Shown piece after piece: positions 17,911 through 26,782 of a stretch of DNA of 64,000 bases. Under the pieces are notes generated by a model. The model was not told where the DNA came from. It saw only the letters and a list, made by a program, of their open reading frames with translations, and searched no databases. The position numbers were made by a program, and so were the translations under genes. This DNA comes from Comamonas koreensis (lineage in GTDB: Bacteria; Pseudomonadota; Gammaproteobacteria; Burkholderiales; Burkholderiaceae_C), in assembly GCF_014076495.1 (NCBI RefSeq), contig NZ_CP043575.1, positions 5,079,001 through 5,143,000 of the forward strand, in the 5' to 3' direction. Numbering within the stretch: position 1 is the first letter of the stretch; each line of letters opens with the position of its first letter.

Positions 17911-18879
17911 TTAGGCTTGCAGCATGGTCACGCCTGGCAGGTTGCAGGCAAAGATCGCATTGCGCAGCGCGGCAATGGCTTCGTAGCGGGTGAAGCTGCG
18001 GCGCCACACCAGCACCACGCGGCGCTTGGGTGCTTCGTCGTTGATCTCGTCGGTCAGCGGAATGTAGCGGATATGGGTCTCGTCCGATTTGCGGCGGCGC
18101 ACACCCTTTTCCAGCGCATCCTTGGGCACCGACAGACGCGGCACCAAGGTCACACCCATGCCGGCAGCCACCATGTGCTTGATGGTCTCGAGCGACGAGC
18201 CTTCAAAGGTGCGGCGGATGCCTTCGGTGTTGCTGGAGTAGCGCGCGAACTCGGGGCAGACTTCGAGCACATGGTCACGGAAGCAGTGACCAGCGCCCAA
18301 CAGCAGCATGGTTTCGTTCTTCAGCTCGCTGGCCGAGATGCTGTCACGCGTAGCCAGCGGGTGCACGCTGGGCACGGCCGCAAAGAAGGGCTCGTCATAC
18401 AGCGGTGCCATGGCCAGACCGGTATCGGGGAAGGGCTCGGCCACGATGGCGCAGTCGATCTCACCGGTACGCAGCATTTCCAGCAGCTTGGCGGTCATGT
18501 TCTCGTTGATCATCAACGGCATCTGCGGCGTGCGCTCGATCGACTGGCGCACCAGCTCGGGCAGCAGATAGGGGCCGATGGTATAGATCACACCCAGGGT
18601 CAGCACACCGGCGAGCGGGTCCTTGCCGCGCTTGGCAATTTCCTTGATCGCGGCAGCCTGGTCCAGCACGATTTGCGCCTGGCGCACGATCTGGTCACCC
18701 AGACTGGTGACCGACACTTCCGAGGCACTGCGTTCAAACAGCTTGACCTCGAGTTCTTCCTCCAGCTTTTTGATGGCGACAGACAAGGTAGGTTGCGACA
18801 CGTAGCAGGCATCAGCGGCGCGGCCGAAATGCCTTTCACGGGCGACAGCAACAATATATTTGAGTTCTGTAAGTGTCAT
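17911..18879 (-). CDS. oxyR: Hydrogen-peroxide-sensing LysR-family regulator OxyR
   Basis: Transcriptional regulator that detects peroxide by disulfide formation. The N-terminal LysR helix-turn-helix includes HFGRAADACYVSQPTLSVAI (about residues 18-37). The redox loop reads GHCFRDHVLEVC; counted from the chosen start, the two Cys fall at 199 and 208, the same positions as the peroxidatic and resolving Cys of E. coli OxyR. The start is the ATG of MTLTELKYIVAVA (322 residues), as in homologues. It lies downstream of recG, a known linkage in proteobacteria, but a 500-base AT-rich gap intervenes. No katG or ahpC is in the window. Confidence 0.95.
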   Translation of the reverse strand: MTLTELKYIVAVARERHFGRAADACYVSQPTLSVAIKKLEEELEVKLFERSASEVSVTSLGDQIVRQAQIVLDQAAAIKEIAKRGKDPLAGVLTLGVIYTIGPYLLPELVRQSIERTPQMPLMINENMTAKLLEMLRTGEIDCAIVAEPFPDTGLAMAPLYDEPFFAAVPSVHPLATRDSISASELKNETMLLLGAGHCFRDHVLEVCPEFARYSSNTEGIRRTFEGSSLETIKHMVAAGMGVTLVPRLSVPKDALEKGVRRRKSDETHIRYIPLTDEINDEAPKRRVVLVWRRSFTRYEAIAALRNAIFACNLPGVTMLQA

Positions 18880-19381
18880 GTCAGTTTTTAGTGCGAATCG
18901 CGTATTGTGCATGGCCTGTGCACCGCCTGGCTAGAGCGCCAAGAGGACAAAGTGCCACACTGTGTTTCATCAGAACCGCAAGCTATGAGTTGTACTCTAT
19001 TCCAGAGCACCATGGGTACCAATGAGCGACAACAAAAATAGCATTAATCTATTATGCGTCAAATGCAAGCGCTTGCTCACCGCTCACGTAGGTAAATATG
19101 GATGCCGGCATTTACATAATGCTACATAGTCATGCACCTACTTGCTTCGCTACCTCCCTGTTTCATAAGACATATTTGCGGTTTTTGACGCCGAGATACG
19201 CCATAAATCCAGTTACAGGATACGTTTAACATCCTCTATTCACGCAACACCATCATCATTTTGCGCAGCACTCATAGCACGAATCAATCAATATTTACCT
19301 AAATTTCGTCGTGTTTTTGCAACTTTTGAATCTTGTTTGCAATGCTGCCATGCAGCGTAACTGGTAGCTATGTACCCGTTT
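18880..19381. other. AT-rich non-coding gap between recG and oxyR
   Basis: About 500 bases without a credible gene. By hand count 18961-19380 is about 42 % G+C, far below the surrounding genes. I find a perfect palindrome GCAAGCGCTTGC at 19065-19076 and a small repeat GTAAAT (19091-19096) with ATTTAC (19109-19114), but no strong terminator after recG. It must contain the oxyR promoter. It could also hold a small RNA or be the remnant of acquired DNA; neither is shown. Confidence 0.6.
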
Positions 19382-21604
19382 TCAAGCTTTGAGGTACTCC
19401 GCCTTGCCGCCTAACCAGCGCAGCACATGGCTGGCCGCCAGATCCGGCCAGCGGTCCAGCATATGCGGCGCCAGCTCCCGCGCCCATTCCAACAAATGCT
19501 TGTCGGCCTCCAGATCGGCAAAACGCAGCAACGGGGCGCCTGACTGGCGTGCGCCCAGAAACTCGCCCGGCCCCCGGATTTCCAGATCGCGCCGGGCAAT
19601 CTCGAAACCATCCGAGGTTTCGGCCATCGCCCGCAGGCGCTCTTTGGCCGTTTCGCCCAGTTTGCCGTTGTCCCCCACCGCGTACAGCAGCACACAGGCC
19701 GATGCGGCAGCGCCTCGCCCCACCCGCCCGCGCAGCTGGTGCAGCTGGCTCAGGCCAAAACGCTCGGCATGTTCGATCACCATCAGGCTGGCATTGGGCA
19801 CATCGACGCCCACCTCAATCACCGTGGTGGAGACCAGCACGCCCATCACGCCTTCGCTGAACAAAGCCATGACGGCTTTTTTCTCGGCGGTCGGCATGCG
19901 CGAATGCAAGAGACCCACCATGACCCCGGGCAGCGCCTCGCTCAGGTCGGTATGGGTCGCAGTGGCATTGGACAGGTCCAGCGCCTCGCTCTCCTCGATC
20001 AAGGGGCAGACCCAGTAGACCTGGCGCCCCTGGGCAATCTGGTCGGCAATGCGCGAGACCACCTCATCGCGCCGGCTGTCGCTGATCAGCTTGGTGACCA
20101 CCGGCGTGCGGCCCGGGGGCAGCTCATCGATGGTGGAGACATCCAGGTCGGCGTAATAGCTCATCGCCAAGGTGCGCGGGATGGGCGTGGCGCTCATCAT
20201 CAGCATATGCGGCTCCATGCCGGTGGACAGCAGCTTTTGCCGCAGCGCCAGGCGCTGGGCCACACCAAAGCGGTGCTGCTCGTCGATGACGGCCAGCCCC
20301 AGCTTTTGGAACTGCACCTGGTCCTGGATGACGGCATGCGTGCCCACCACCAGCGCGGCCTCGCCGCTCTCGACCAGGGCCAGCATCTCGGTGCGCTGTT
20401 TTTTCTTTTGCGCACCGGCCAGCCAGGCCACCTTGAGGCCGCGCGGCGCGAGCAGGGGCTCGAGCCAGCCCACCAGCTTGGCAAAATGCTGCTCGGCCAG
20501 GATTTCGGTGGGCGCCATCAGCGCGCACTGCCAGCCCGCATCGATGGCGATCACCGCCGACAGCGCCGCCACAATGGTCTTGCCCGAGCCCACATCGCCT
20601 TGCAGCAAGCGGTGCATCGGTATGTTGCGCCCCAGGTCGCGGGCGATTTCCTCGCAGACCCGGCGCTGCGCCCCGGTCAGCGCAAAGGGCAGCGCGGCCA
20701 GAAACTGCTCATGCAGGTTCAGGCTGCCATCAGCCATGCGCTGCGCCGCCAGCGCCGGTGCGCGCAGGCGGTCGCGCTCGCGCTTGGCCGTCAGCTGCGA
20801 CAGCTGCTGGGCCAGCAGCTCTTCGGCCTTGAGGCGCTGCCAGGCCGGGTGGCTATGGTCCTCCAGCGTTGCCAGCGCCACATCGGGCGTGGGGTGGTGC
20901 AAAAACTGTAGCGCCTCGCGCAAGGTGTAGGCCCGGCCCAGGCCGCCCTCACCCTGGTAGCGGGCGTAGGGCAGGTCCACACCGGGCGGCAGGGTCTCGC
21001 TCAGGTCGGCGCGCTGCACGCCGCTGATCACCGCGCGGCGCAGATAGGGCTGGGGCAGCCCTGCCGTGGTGGGATAGACGGGCGTCAGCGACTGAGGCAG
21101 CTCGCCACCGGCCAGGCGAAAGGCCGGATGCAGCATTTGCCGGCCCCAAAAGCCCCCCTTGACCTCGCCACGGATGCGCAAGGTATTGCCCACGGCCATG
21201 GTCTTTTGGTGCGAGGGGTAGAAGCTGAAAAAGCGCAGTTCGCAGGGGTCGCCATGGGCGTCCTCCACTCGAACCACCAACTGCCTGCGCGGGCGCAGCT
21301 GCACATCGGCCGACACCACCGTCGCCTCGATCTGCGCGACCTCGCCGTCACGCGCATTGCGCAGCGCAATGATGCGCGTCTCGTCCTCGTAGCGCAGCGG
21401 CAGGTGCAGGGCCAGATCGATGTCGCGCGTCAGCCCCAACTTGGTCAGCGCTTGCTGGGCCGGGTTCTTGGCAGGACTCTTGGCGGCGCTGGCTGCAGGC
21501 GCCACCTCAGGCGTCGCGCCCGTTACCTTGCGCGGCCGGCCAGGCTTACGCCCCTTGGCGGGCGCGGCATCATCAGCGGAGTTGGCGGGCGTGGCAGCGG
21601 ACAT
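19382..21604 (-). CDS. recG: ATP-dependent DNA helicase RecG
   Basis: Branch-migrating helicase that remodels stalled forks and Holliday junctions. About 740 residues: a wedge/OB region beginning HLPLRYEDETRI, Walker A GDVGSGKTIVAAL, the DEQH box in VIDEQHRFGVAQR, MSATPIPRTLAM, and the C-terminal QLRGRVGRG motif, all RecG hallmarks. The N-terminus before the wedge is Ala/Pro/Lys-rich and includes GRKPGRPRK (about residues 18-26), resembling an AT-hook. Three in-frame starts exist (GTG 21649, ATG 21637, ATG 21604); the last is chosen because the region upstream looks non-conserved, but this is uncertain. Confidence 0.96.
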   Translation of the reverse strand: MSAATPANSADDAAPAKGRKPGRPRKVTGATPEVAPAASAAKSPAKNPAQQALTKLGLTRDIDLALHLPLRYEDETRIIALRNARDGEVAQIEATVVSADVQLRPRRQLVVRVEDAHGDPCELRFFSFYPSHQKTMAVGNTLRIRGEVKGGFWGRQMLHPAFRLAGGELPQSLTPVYPTTAGLPQPYLRRAVISGVQRADLSETLPPGVDLPYARYQGEGGLGRAYTLREALQFLHHPTPDVALATLEDHSHPAWQRLKAEELLAQQLSQLTAKRERDRLRAPALAAQRMADGSLNLHEQFLAALPFALTGAQRRVCEEIARDLGRNIPMHRLLQGDVGSGKTIVAALSAVIAIDAGWQCALMAPTEILAEQHFAKLVGWLEPLLAPRGLKVAWLAGAQKKKQRTEMLALVESGEAALVVGTHAVIQDQVQFQKLGLAVIDEQHRFGVAQRLALRQKLLSTGMEPHMLMMSATPIPRTLAMSYYADLDVSTIDELPPGRTPVVTKLISDSRRDEVVSRIADQIAQGRQVYWVCPLIEESEALDLSNATATHTDLSEALPGVMVGLLHSRMPTAEKKAVMALFSEGVMGVLVSTTVIEVGVDVPNASLMVIEHAERFGLSQLHQLRGRVGRGAAASACVLLYAVGDNGKLGETAKERLRAMAETSDGFEIARRDLEIRGPGEFLGARQSGAPLLRFADLEADKHLLEWARELAPHMLDRWPDLAASHVLRWLGGKAEYLKA

Positions 21605-21691
21605 GGAGGCAGTTTCAGCAATGCTGCATTCTGGCATGCTTTGCCGCACGACTGGTTAAAAAGACAGTGCCTCTGCAGGCCGCCCGCAGCA

Positions 21692-23248
21692 TCAGCGCCG
21701 CACGCGACGGCGCCGCAGATAGCGCTCCCAGAGCTCGAACACCAGCTCAGACAGCAGCGCCAGCGCCGCAGCGGGCAAGGCGCCAGCCATCATCAACGCG
21801 CTGTCGTTCAAGGCCAGACCGGTCACAATGCGCTCGCCCAGGCCGCCGGCGCCAATGAAAGCCGCAATCGTGGCCGTGCCAATGCCGATCGCGCAGGCGG
21901 TGCGGATACCCGCCACCACCGTGGGCATTGCAATCGGCAGCTCCACCCAGCGCATGCGCTGCGGCCGTGTCATGCCCAGGGCCGAGCCCGCGCTGCGCAA
22001 ACCCGGCGATACCTCCGCCAAGCCCGCGCAGGTGTTGCTCAAAATCGGCAAGATCGAATAAGCCGTCAGTGCCACCAGCGCCGGCAGCCGCCCGATCACG
22101 CCAAACCAGGCAATCAACACCGCCAGCAGCGCCAGCGACGGAATTGTCTGCAGCACCCCAGCCGCGCCCAGCGCCAACGCGCGCGAGCGTGCATGCGGAA
22201 ACAGCACAATGCCGGCGGGCACCGCCATCAGCGCCGCCACCCCTACCGAAATGAGCACCAGCGCCAGATGCTGCGCCGTCAACCGCCACAGATCGGGGGC
22301 CACCAGACGCGTCCACAGCCGCGCAGCAAAACTGGGCTGGCCAGCGGCTTTGGCATCGGCCGAGGTAGCGCCAGCCGCTTGCGGCGCCCCACCTGCCAGA
22401 AACTGCTTGGCAATCTCGGCGAAGCCCTGGCCCTGCAGCTCCGCCTGGGCATTCATGCCGATCATCGCCTCTTCGCTGATCCGGCCCTGCAGCTTTTGCA
22501 GCGCGGCCCAGGCCACCGGCTTTTGCTGGGGCAGCTCCTGGCGGTAGAGCAGCAGCGCGTCATAGCGCGGAAAGTACGCCAGGTCGTCCTCCAGCACCAA
22601 GAGGCCCAAATGGTCGATCTTGGCATCGGTGGTGTAGATATCCATCACATCGATGTGCTGCTGCGTGATGGCCTCATAAGCGAGGCCATGGTCCAGCCCC
22701 TGGGGCTTGGCCTGCAGGCGGTAGCGCTGGGCCAGGCCCGGCCAGCCGTCACCCCGGCCAATGAATTCGTTGGACAGGCCATAGCGCAGCTGACTGTGGC
22801 GCGCCAGGTCGCTCAAGCTTCGGATGCCCAGCTCCTCGGCCTGCTTGCGGCGCATCGCCAGCGCATAGCCGTCGTTAAAGCCCAAGGGCACACCCACCGC
22901 CAGGCCCAGCGGCGCCAGCGCTTCGTTCAGCGACGCCAGGTCGCTACCCTTGGCATGCTTGGCAATCTCCAGCGCAATGGTGCCGCTGTACTCGGCATAG
23001 ACATCGATCTGGCCGGAGCGCAGCGCCTCGTAGACGATGGCAGTATTGCCCAGGCCCTGGCGTACCTGGGTCTGGACGCCAGCGGCCTGGGCCTGCTGGG
23101 CCATGATCTCGGCCAGCACATAGGATTCGGTAAAACGCTTGGAGCCCACGCGCAGGCTCTCCTCCTGCGCGGCCCCGGCAGCCGGTGCCGCGAGGATGCC
23201 CAGAACCCAGACCAGCGCTAAGGTCATCAAGTGGCAAAGACGTTGCAT
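21692..23248 (-). CDS. Fused substrate-binding/permease protein of an osmoprotectant-type ABC transporter
   Basis: A 518-residue fusion. After a signal peptide, residues about 30-300 form an OpuBC/OsmF-like binding domain (LRVGSKRFTESYVLAEI; DVYAEYSGTIALEI; DVMDIYTTDAKID), the type that binds glycine betaine or choline-like solutes. Residues about 320-510 are an OpuBB-like permease with five or so helices and the loop GMTRPQRMRWVELPIAMPTV that contacts the ATPase. The binding domain comes first, the reverse of the Lactococcus OpuABC order. No osmoprotectant-type ATPase gene is adjacent: recG lies downstream and queA is divergent. The substrate is inferred from family only. The ATG chosen starts the signal peptide; the longer reading frame upstream overlaps queA. 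Confidence 0.85.
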   Translation of the reverse strand: MQRLCHLMTLALVWVLGILAAPAAGAAQEESLRVGSKRFTESYVLAEIMAQQAQAAGVQTQVRQGLGNTAIVYEALRSGQIDVYAEYSGTIALEIAKHAKGSDLASLNEALAPLGLAVGVPLGFNDGYALAMRRKQAEELGIRSLSDLARHSQLRYGLSNEFIGRGDGWPGLAQRYRLQAKPQGLDHGLAYEAITQQHIDVMDIYTTDAKIDHLGLLVLEDDLAYFPRYDALLLYRQELPQQKPVAWAALQKLQGRISEEAMIGMNAQAELQGQGFAEIAKQFLAGGAPQAAGATSADAKAAGQPSFAARLWTRLVAPDLWRLTAQHLALVLISVGVAALMAVPAGIVLFPHARSRALALGAAGVLQTIPSLALLAVLIAWFGVIGRLPALVALTAYSILPILSNTCAGLAEVSPGLRSAGSALGMTRPQRMRWVELPIAMPTVVAGIRTACAIGIGTATIAAFIGAGGLGERIVTGLALNDSALMMAGALPAAALALLSELVFELWERYLRRRRVRR

Positions 23249-23406
23249 CGGGCCACTATAGCAAGCGCATCGCCCAGCCACGTAGGAGGCCACCACCAGC
23301 GGCCCCAAGCCCGCGCAGCCTGCTGCGCCTCTGCCACAGTGGCACAATCGCCCCCTTGTTTTGATCCCTGTGAGCTGCGGGTGTGTTCCGCCTGCATGAG
23401 CCAACG

Positions 23407-24552
23407 ATGACTGCCTTCTCCGGTGTCCGCCGCACTTTTCAACTGAGCGATTTCGATTTCGAGCTACCCGAAGCACTGATTGCCCAACACCCGGCTGCCG
23501 AGCGCAGCGGCTCCCGCCTGCTGGATGCGCGCGAGCCCGGCCTGGTGGACCGCCGCTTCCACGAGCTGCCCAATCTGCTGCAGGCCGGTGATCTGTTGGT
23601 CTTCAACGACACCGAGGTGATCAAGGCGCGCATCTTTGGCGAGAAGTCCAGCGGCGGCAAGATCGAGCTGCTGATCGAGCGCGTGCTGCAGGACAACGAA
23701 GTCGTCGCGCACATGAAGGTCAGCAAAAAGCCGGCCGTGGGCGGCGTGCTGCACATGATGGGCGGCAAGAAGGCCGGCGGCTTTGACGCCACCTTGCTGG
23801 GCCGCTGGCCCAACGAGATGGGCGCACTGTTTCGCCTGCGCCTGAGCGGCCCCAACGGCGAATCGCCCTGGGAGCTGATGCAGCAGCACGGCCACATCCC
23901 CCTGCCCCCTTATATAGAGCGCGAGCAGCAGACCGGCCAGGATCCCAACCAGGCCGAGGACGAGCAGCGCTACCAGACCGTGTTTGCCAAGAACCCCGGC
24001 GCCGTGGCCGCCCCCACCGCCGCGCTGCACTTTGACGAGAAGGTGCTGGCTGCCCTGGAGGCCAAGGGCGTGGAGCGCGCCAGCGTCACCTTGCATGTGG
24101 GCGCAGGCACTTTCCAGCCGGTCAAGACCGAGAACCTCAAAGACCACCAGATGCACAGCGAGTGGTACAACATTCCACTGCCCACCCTGGCGGCGCTGGA
24201 GCGTTGCCGCCTGCGCGGTGGCCGGGTCATCGCGGTAGGCACCACCACGGTGCGCACCCTGGAGTCCTGGGCCCGCACCGGCCAGCTCTCGGACGACACC
24301 AATATCTTCATCACGCCCGGCTTCCCGTTCCGCGTGGTCGACATGCTGGTCACCAACTTCCACCTGCCCAAGAGCAGCTTGATGATGCTGGTCAGCGCCT
24401 TTGCCGGCTACGAGCACATCATGGGCCTGTACCAGCACGCGATTGCGCAGCAGTACCGCTTCTTCAGCTATGGTGACTCGATGCTGCTGCAGCGCCAAAA
24501 GGAGCCGGCCGCGGCCGACGCGGCCACCGAGCAGCCGCCTGCTGCGTTCTGA
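23407..24552 (+). CDS. queA: S-adenosylmethionine:tRNA ribosyltransferase-isomerase
   Basis: Transfers and isomerises the ribosyl moiety of S-adenosylmethionine onto preQ1-tRNA, giving epoxyqueuosine. The 381-residue protein has the family motifs: [14 protein letters not shown] near the start, [32 protein letters not shown], the [11 protein letters not shown] block and [12 protein letters not shown]. The ATG at 23407 is preferred over a GTG eight codons upstream. The C-terminus ends with an Ala/Pro-rich tail. It is divergent from the ABC fusion gene; tgt is not in the window. Confidence 0.97.
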   Translation: MTAFSGVRRTFQLSDFDFELPEALIAQHPAAERSGSRLLDAREPGLVDRRFHELPNLLQAGDLLVFNDTEVIKARIFGEKSSGGKIELLIERVLQDNEVVAHMKVSKKPAVGGVLHMMGGKKAGGFDATLLGRWPNEMGALFRLRLSGPNGESPWELMQQHGHIPLPPYIEREQQTGQDPNQAEDEQRYQTVFAKNPGAVAAPTAALHFDEKVLAALEAKGVERASVTLHVGAGTFQPVKTENLKDHQMHSEWYNIPLPTLAALERCRLRGGRVIAVGTTTVRTLESWARTGQLSDDTNIFITPGFPFRVVDMLVTNFHLPKSSLMMLVSAFAGYEHIMGLYQHAIAQQYRFFSYGDSMLLQRQKEPAAADAATEQPPAAF

Positions 24553-24588
24553 CGCCCACGGCCAGGCTCCAGCCGGGCCCAGGCCGAC

Positions 24589-24936
24589 TCAAGCCCGGCC
24601 ACTGCCCAGCGCAGGCCCGGGCTGCCCCTGCGCGGCCGATCCCTGCAGGATATAGAGCTGGAAATCGCCGATCTGCACCACATCGCCGGCGAAGAGAATC
24701 TTGCGTTTGACCGGCACGCCGTTGACCAAGGTGCCGTTGGTACTGCCATGGTCCTCGATGGTCAGCACGCCGGCGCGTTCGCGCAGAAAAAACGCGCCGT
24801 GACTGCGGCTCACACTGGGGTGGTCCAGCATAAAGCGGCTGCCGGGGTCGCGGCCAATGGTCGAGAAGCCCTCCTCCACGCTCCAGGTGTGCAGGCTCAG
24901 TCGCTTCTTGTCCTTGACCAGAATATCTTTTGCCAT
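24589..24936 (-). CDS. Small stand-alone FHA-domain protein
   Basis: A 115-residue cytoplasmic protein consisting almost entirely of a forkhead-associated domain, which binds phosphothreonine peptides. The core motifs are present: STIGRDPGSRFMLDHPSVSRSHGAFF (about residues 25-50) and the loop DHGSTNGTLVNG. No kinase, phosphatase or secretion gene adjoins it, so its partner is unknown. The ATG chosen has an AGAAGG ribosome site; a longer frame adds 17 residues with no family support. It is convergent with queA, with 36 bases between stops. Confidence 0.85.
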   Translation of the reverse strand: MAKDILVKDKKRLSLHTWSVEEGFSTIGRDPGSRFMLDHPSVSRSHGAFFLRERAGVLTIEDHGSTNGTLVNGVPVKRKILFAGDVVQIGDFQLYILQGSAAQGQPGPALGSGRA

Positions 24937-25008
24937 CGCAGGTGCCTTCTGTGGTTGCCGTTGCAAGGTGGCATGCGCCGTCGCCAATCTACCAAACCAA
25001 GGCGCAAT

Positions 25009-25764
25009 TCAGAAATAGTCGCAAAAGCGCCGGCCCCCCACCTCATGCACCTGCACGGGGATTTCATAGAGGTCGCTGAGCACTTCGTCGCGCACGACCA
25101 CCTCGGGCGGGCCTTCGCAGTACAGCGCGCCGCCCTTCATCGCGATGATGTGGTCGGCATAGCTGGCGGCAAAGTTGATGTCGTGCAGCACGACCACCAC
25201 GGTCTTGCCGGCATCCTGCACCGCCTGGCGCAGCAGCTTCATCATGCCCACGGCATGGGCCATGTCCAGGTTGTTGAGCGGCTCGTCAAACAGAATGTAG
25301 CGCGTGTTCTGGCACAGCACCATGGCGATATAGGCGCGCTGGCGCTGGCCCCCCGAGAGCTCGTCGAGAAAGCGCTCTGCCAGCGGCTGGAGCTTCAAGT
25401 AGTTCAGCGCCGCATCCACATGCACGCGGTCCTCTTCGGTCAGCCGGCCCTTGGAATGCGGAAAGCGGCCAAAGGCCACCAGGTCACGCACCGTCAGGCG
25501 CAGAGCGCTTTGGTTGTCCTGGCGCAAGATCGCCATCACCCGCGCCAGCGCATCGCTGGCGGTGGTCGTGATGTCTTGGCCCTCGATGCGCACCGTGCCC
25601 GAGGTCATCGGCATCAGCCGGCTGATGAGCGACAGTGCCGTCGATTTGCCCGCGCCATTGGGCCCGATGATGGCCGTCAGCCGCCCTTGGGGAATGCGCA
25701 GGCTCAGGTCATGCAGCACCGTCGTGGTGCCATGGGTCTTGCGCAGCTTGTCGGTTTCAATCAT
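25009..25764 (-). CDS. Siderophore ABC transporter ATP-binding protein
   Basis: ATPase subunit of the iron-siderophore importer encoded by the four genes 25009-28802. The 251-residue protein has Walker A GPNGAGKS (about residues 34-41), the signature LSGGQRQRAYIAMVL, and YILFDEPLNNLDM as Walker B. It is most like the YclP/CeuD/ViuC group that serves catecholate-type siderophores. It lies 15 bases after the first permease stop and is the last gene of the operon; the FHA gene follows 72 bases later. Confidence 0.92.
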   Translation of the reverse strand: MIETDKLRKTHGTTTVLHDLSLRIPQGRLTAIIGPNGAGKSTALSLISRLMPMTSGTVRIEGQDITTTASDALARVMAILRQDNQSALRLTVRDLVAFGRFPHSKGRLTEEDRVHVDAALNYLKLQPLAERFLDELSGGQRQRAYIAMVLCQNTRYILFDEPLNNLDMAHAVGMMKLLRQAVQDAGKTVVVVLHDINFAASYADHIIAMKGGALYCEGPPEVVVRDEVLSDLYEIPVQVHEVGGRRFCDYF

Positions 25765-25779
25765 GGCTGGTCGCTGCGC

Positions 25780-26781
25780 TCAGCTCTTGGCCTTGCGCAC
25801 TAAAAGATAGATAAAGGTCAGTCCGCCCAGGAACTCCACCACGATGGACAGCGAGGTGTTGAAGCCAAACAGGCGCTCGAGCACCATCTGCCCGCCCACC
25901 AGCAACAAGCCGCCCAGCAGCACCGAGCCGGCCAAGGTGTAGCGGTGCTGGTGACTGTGCATCAGCTGGTAGGCCATGTTGCTCACCAGCAGGCCAAAAA
26001 AGGTCACCGGCCCGACCAGCGCGGTCGAGATGGACACCAAAATGGCCACCACCACCAAGACGCCCATCACCGCGCGCTGGTAGTTCACGCCCAGGTTGAC
26101 GGCCACCTCGCGCCCCAGCGCCAGCACGTCGAGCATGTGGCGCTGGCGCCAGACCCAGATGCCCACCAGTGCAATTGCCGGCAGCGACAGCAGCAGCAAG
26201 GGAAGCGAGACCGTGTTGAAGTTCGCAAACAAGCGGTCTTGCAGCACGGTGAACTCATTGGGGTCCATCACGCGCCAGACAAAGTTGTTGAGGCTGCGAA
26301 AAAAGATACCCGCGACAATGCCCACCAGCAGCAGCAAATGCAGGTTGCTGGCCTGGCCCCGGAACAGCCAGACAAACAGGCTCGTCGACAGCAGCACCAT
26401 CAGTCCCACATTCATGCCAAAGCGCGAGAGCTCCGGAATCTGCATGGCCGCTGCGCCCAACGTAAAGGCCAGCACCGACTGGATCAGCTGGAACAGCGCG
26501 TCAAAGCCCATCACCGCCGGCGTCAGGATGCGGTTGTTGGTCACCGTCTGGAACAGCACGGTGGAGACGCCGATGGCAAAGGCCACCGTCCACATGGTTG
26601 CCAGCTTCTTGCCGCGCAGGGGCAGCACAAAGCTCCACTCGGCCTGCACCTGGCTGGTCATGAAGTACAGGCTGGCGAGCAGCGCCAAGGCCAGCAGCAG
26701 CCACAGACGCCGCGCCGGCGTGCCCAGCCACGAGACAGATGCAGGTGCCGCCACGGCAGGCGAGGTAGACAAGCTGTTCAT
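25780..26781 (-). CDS. Siderophore ABC transporter permease (FecCD family)
   Basis: A 333-residue inner-membrane permease with many hydrophobic helices and the FecCD-type motifs LALGREVAVNLGVNYQRAV and VSTALVGPVTFFGLLVSNMAYQL, the former being the cytoplasmic loop that docks the ATPase. It pairs with the second permease (26783-27814), from which it is separated by a single base, so translational coupling is likely. It resembles YclO/CeuC-type subunits. Confidence 0.92.
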   Translation of the reverse strand: MNSLSTSPAVAAPASVSWLGTPARRLWLLLALALLASLYFMTSQVQAEWSFVLPLRGKKLATMWTVAFAIGVSTVLFQTVTNNRILTPAVMGFDALFQLIQSVLAFTLGAAAMQIPELSRFGMNVGLMVLLSTSLFVWLFRGQASNLHLLLLVGIVAGIFFRSLNNFVWRVMDPNEFTVLQDRLFANFNTVSLPLLLLSLPAIALVGIWVWRQRHMLDVLALGREVAVNLGVNYQRAVMGVLVVVAILVSISTALVGPVTFFGLLVSNMAYQLMHSHQHRYTLAGSVLLGGLLLVGGQMVLERLFGFNTSLSIVVEFLGGLTFIYLLVRKAKS

Positions 26782-26782
26782 C

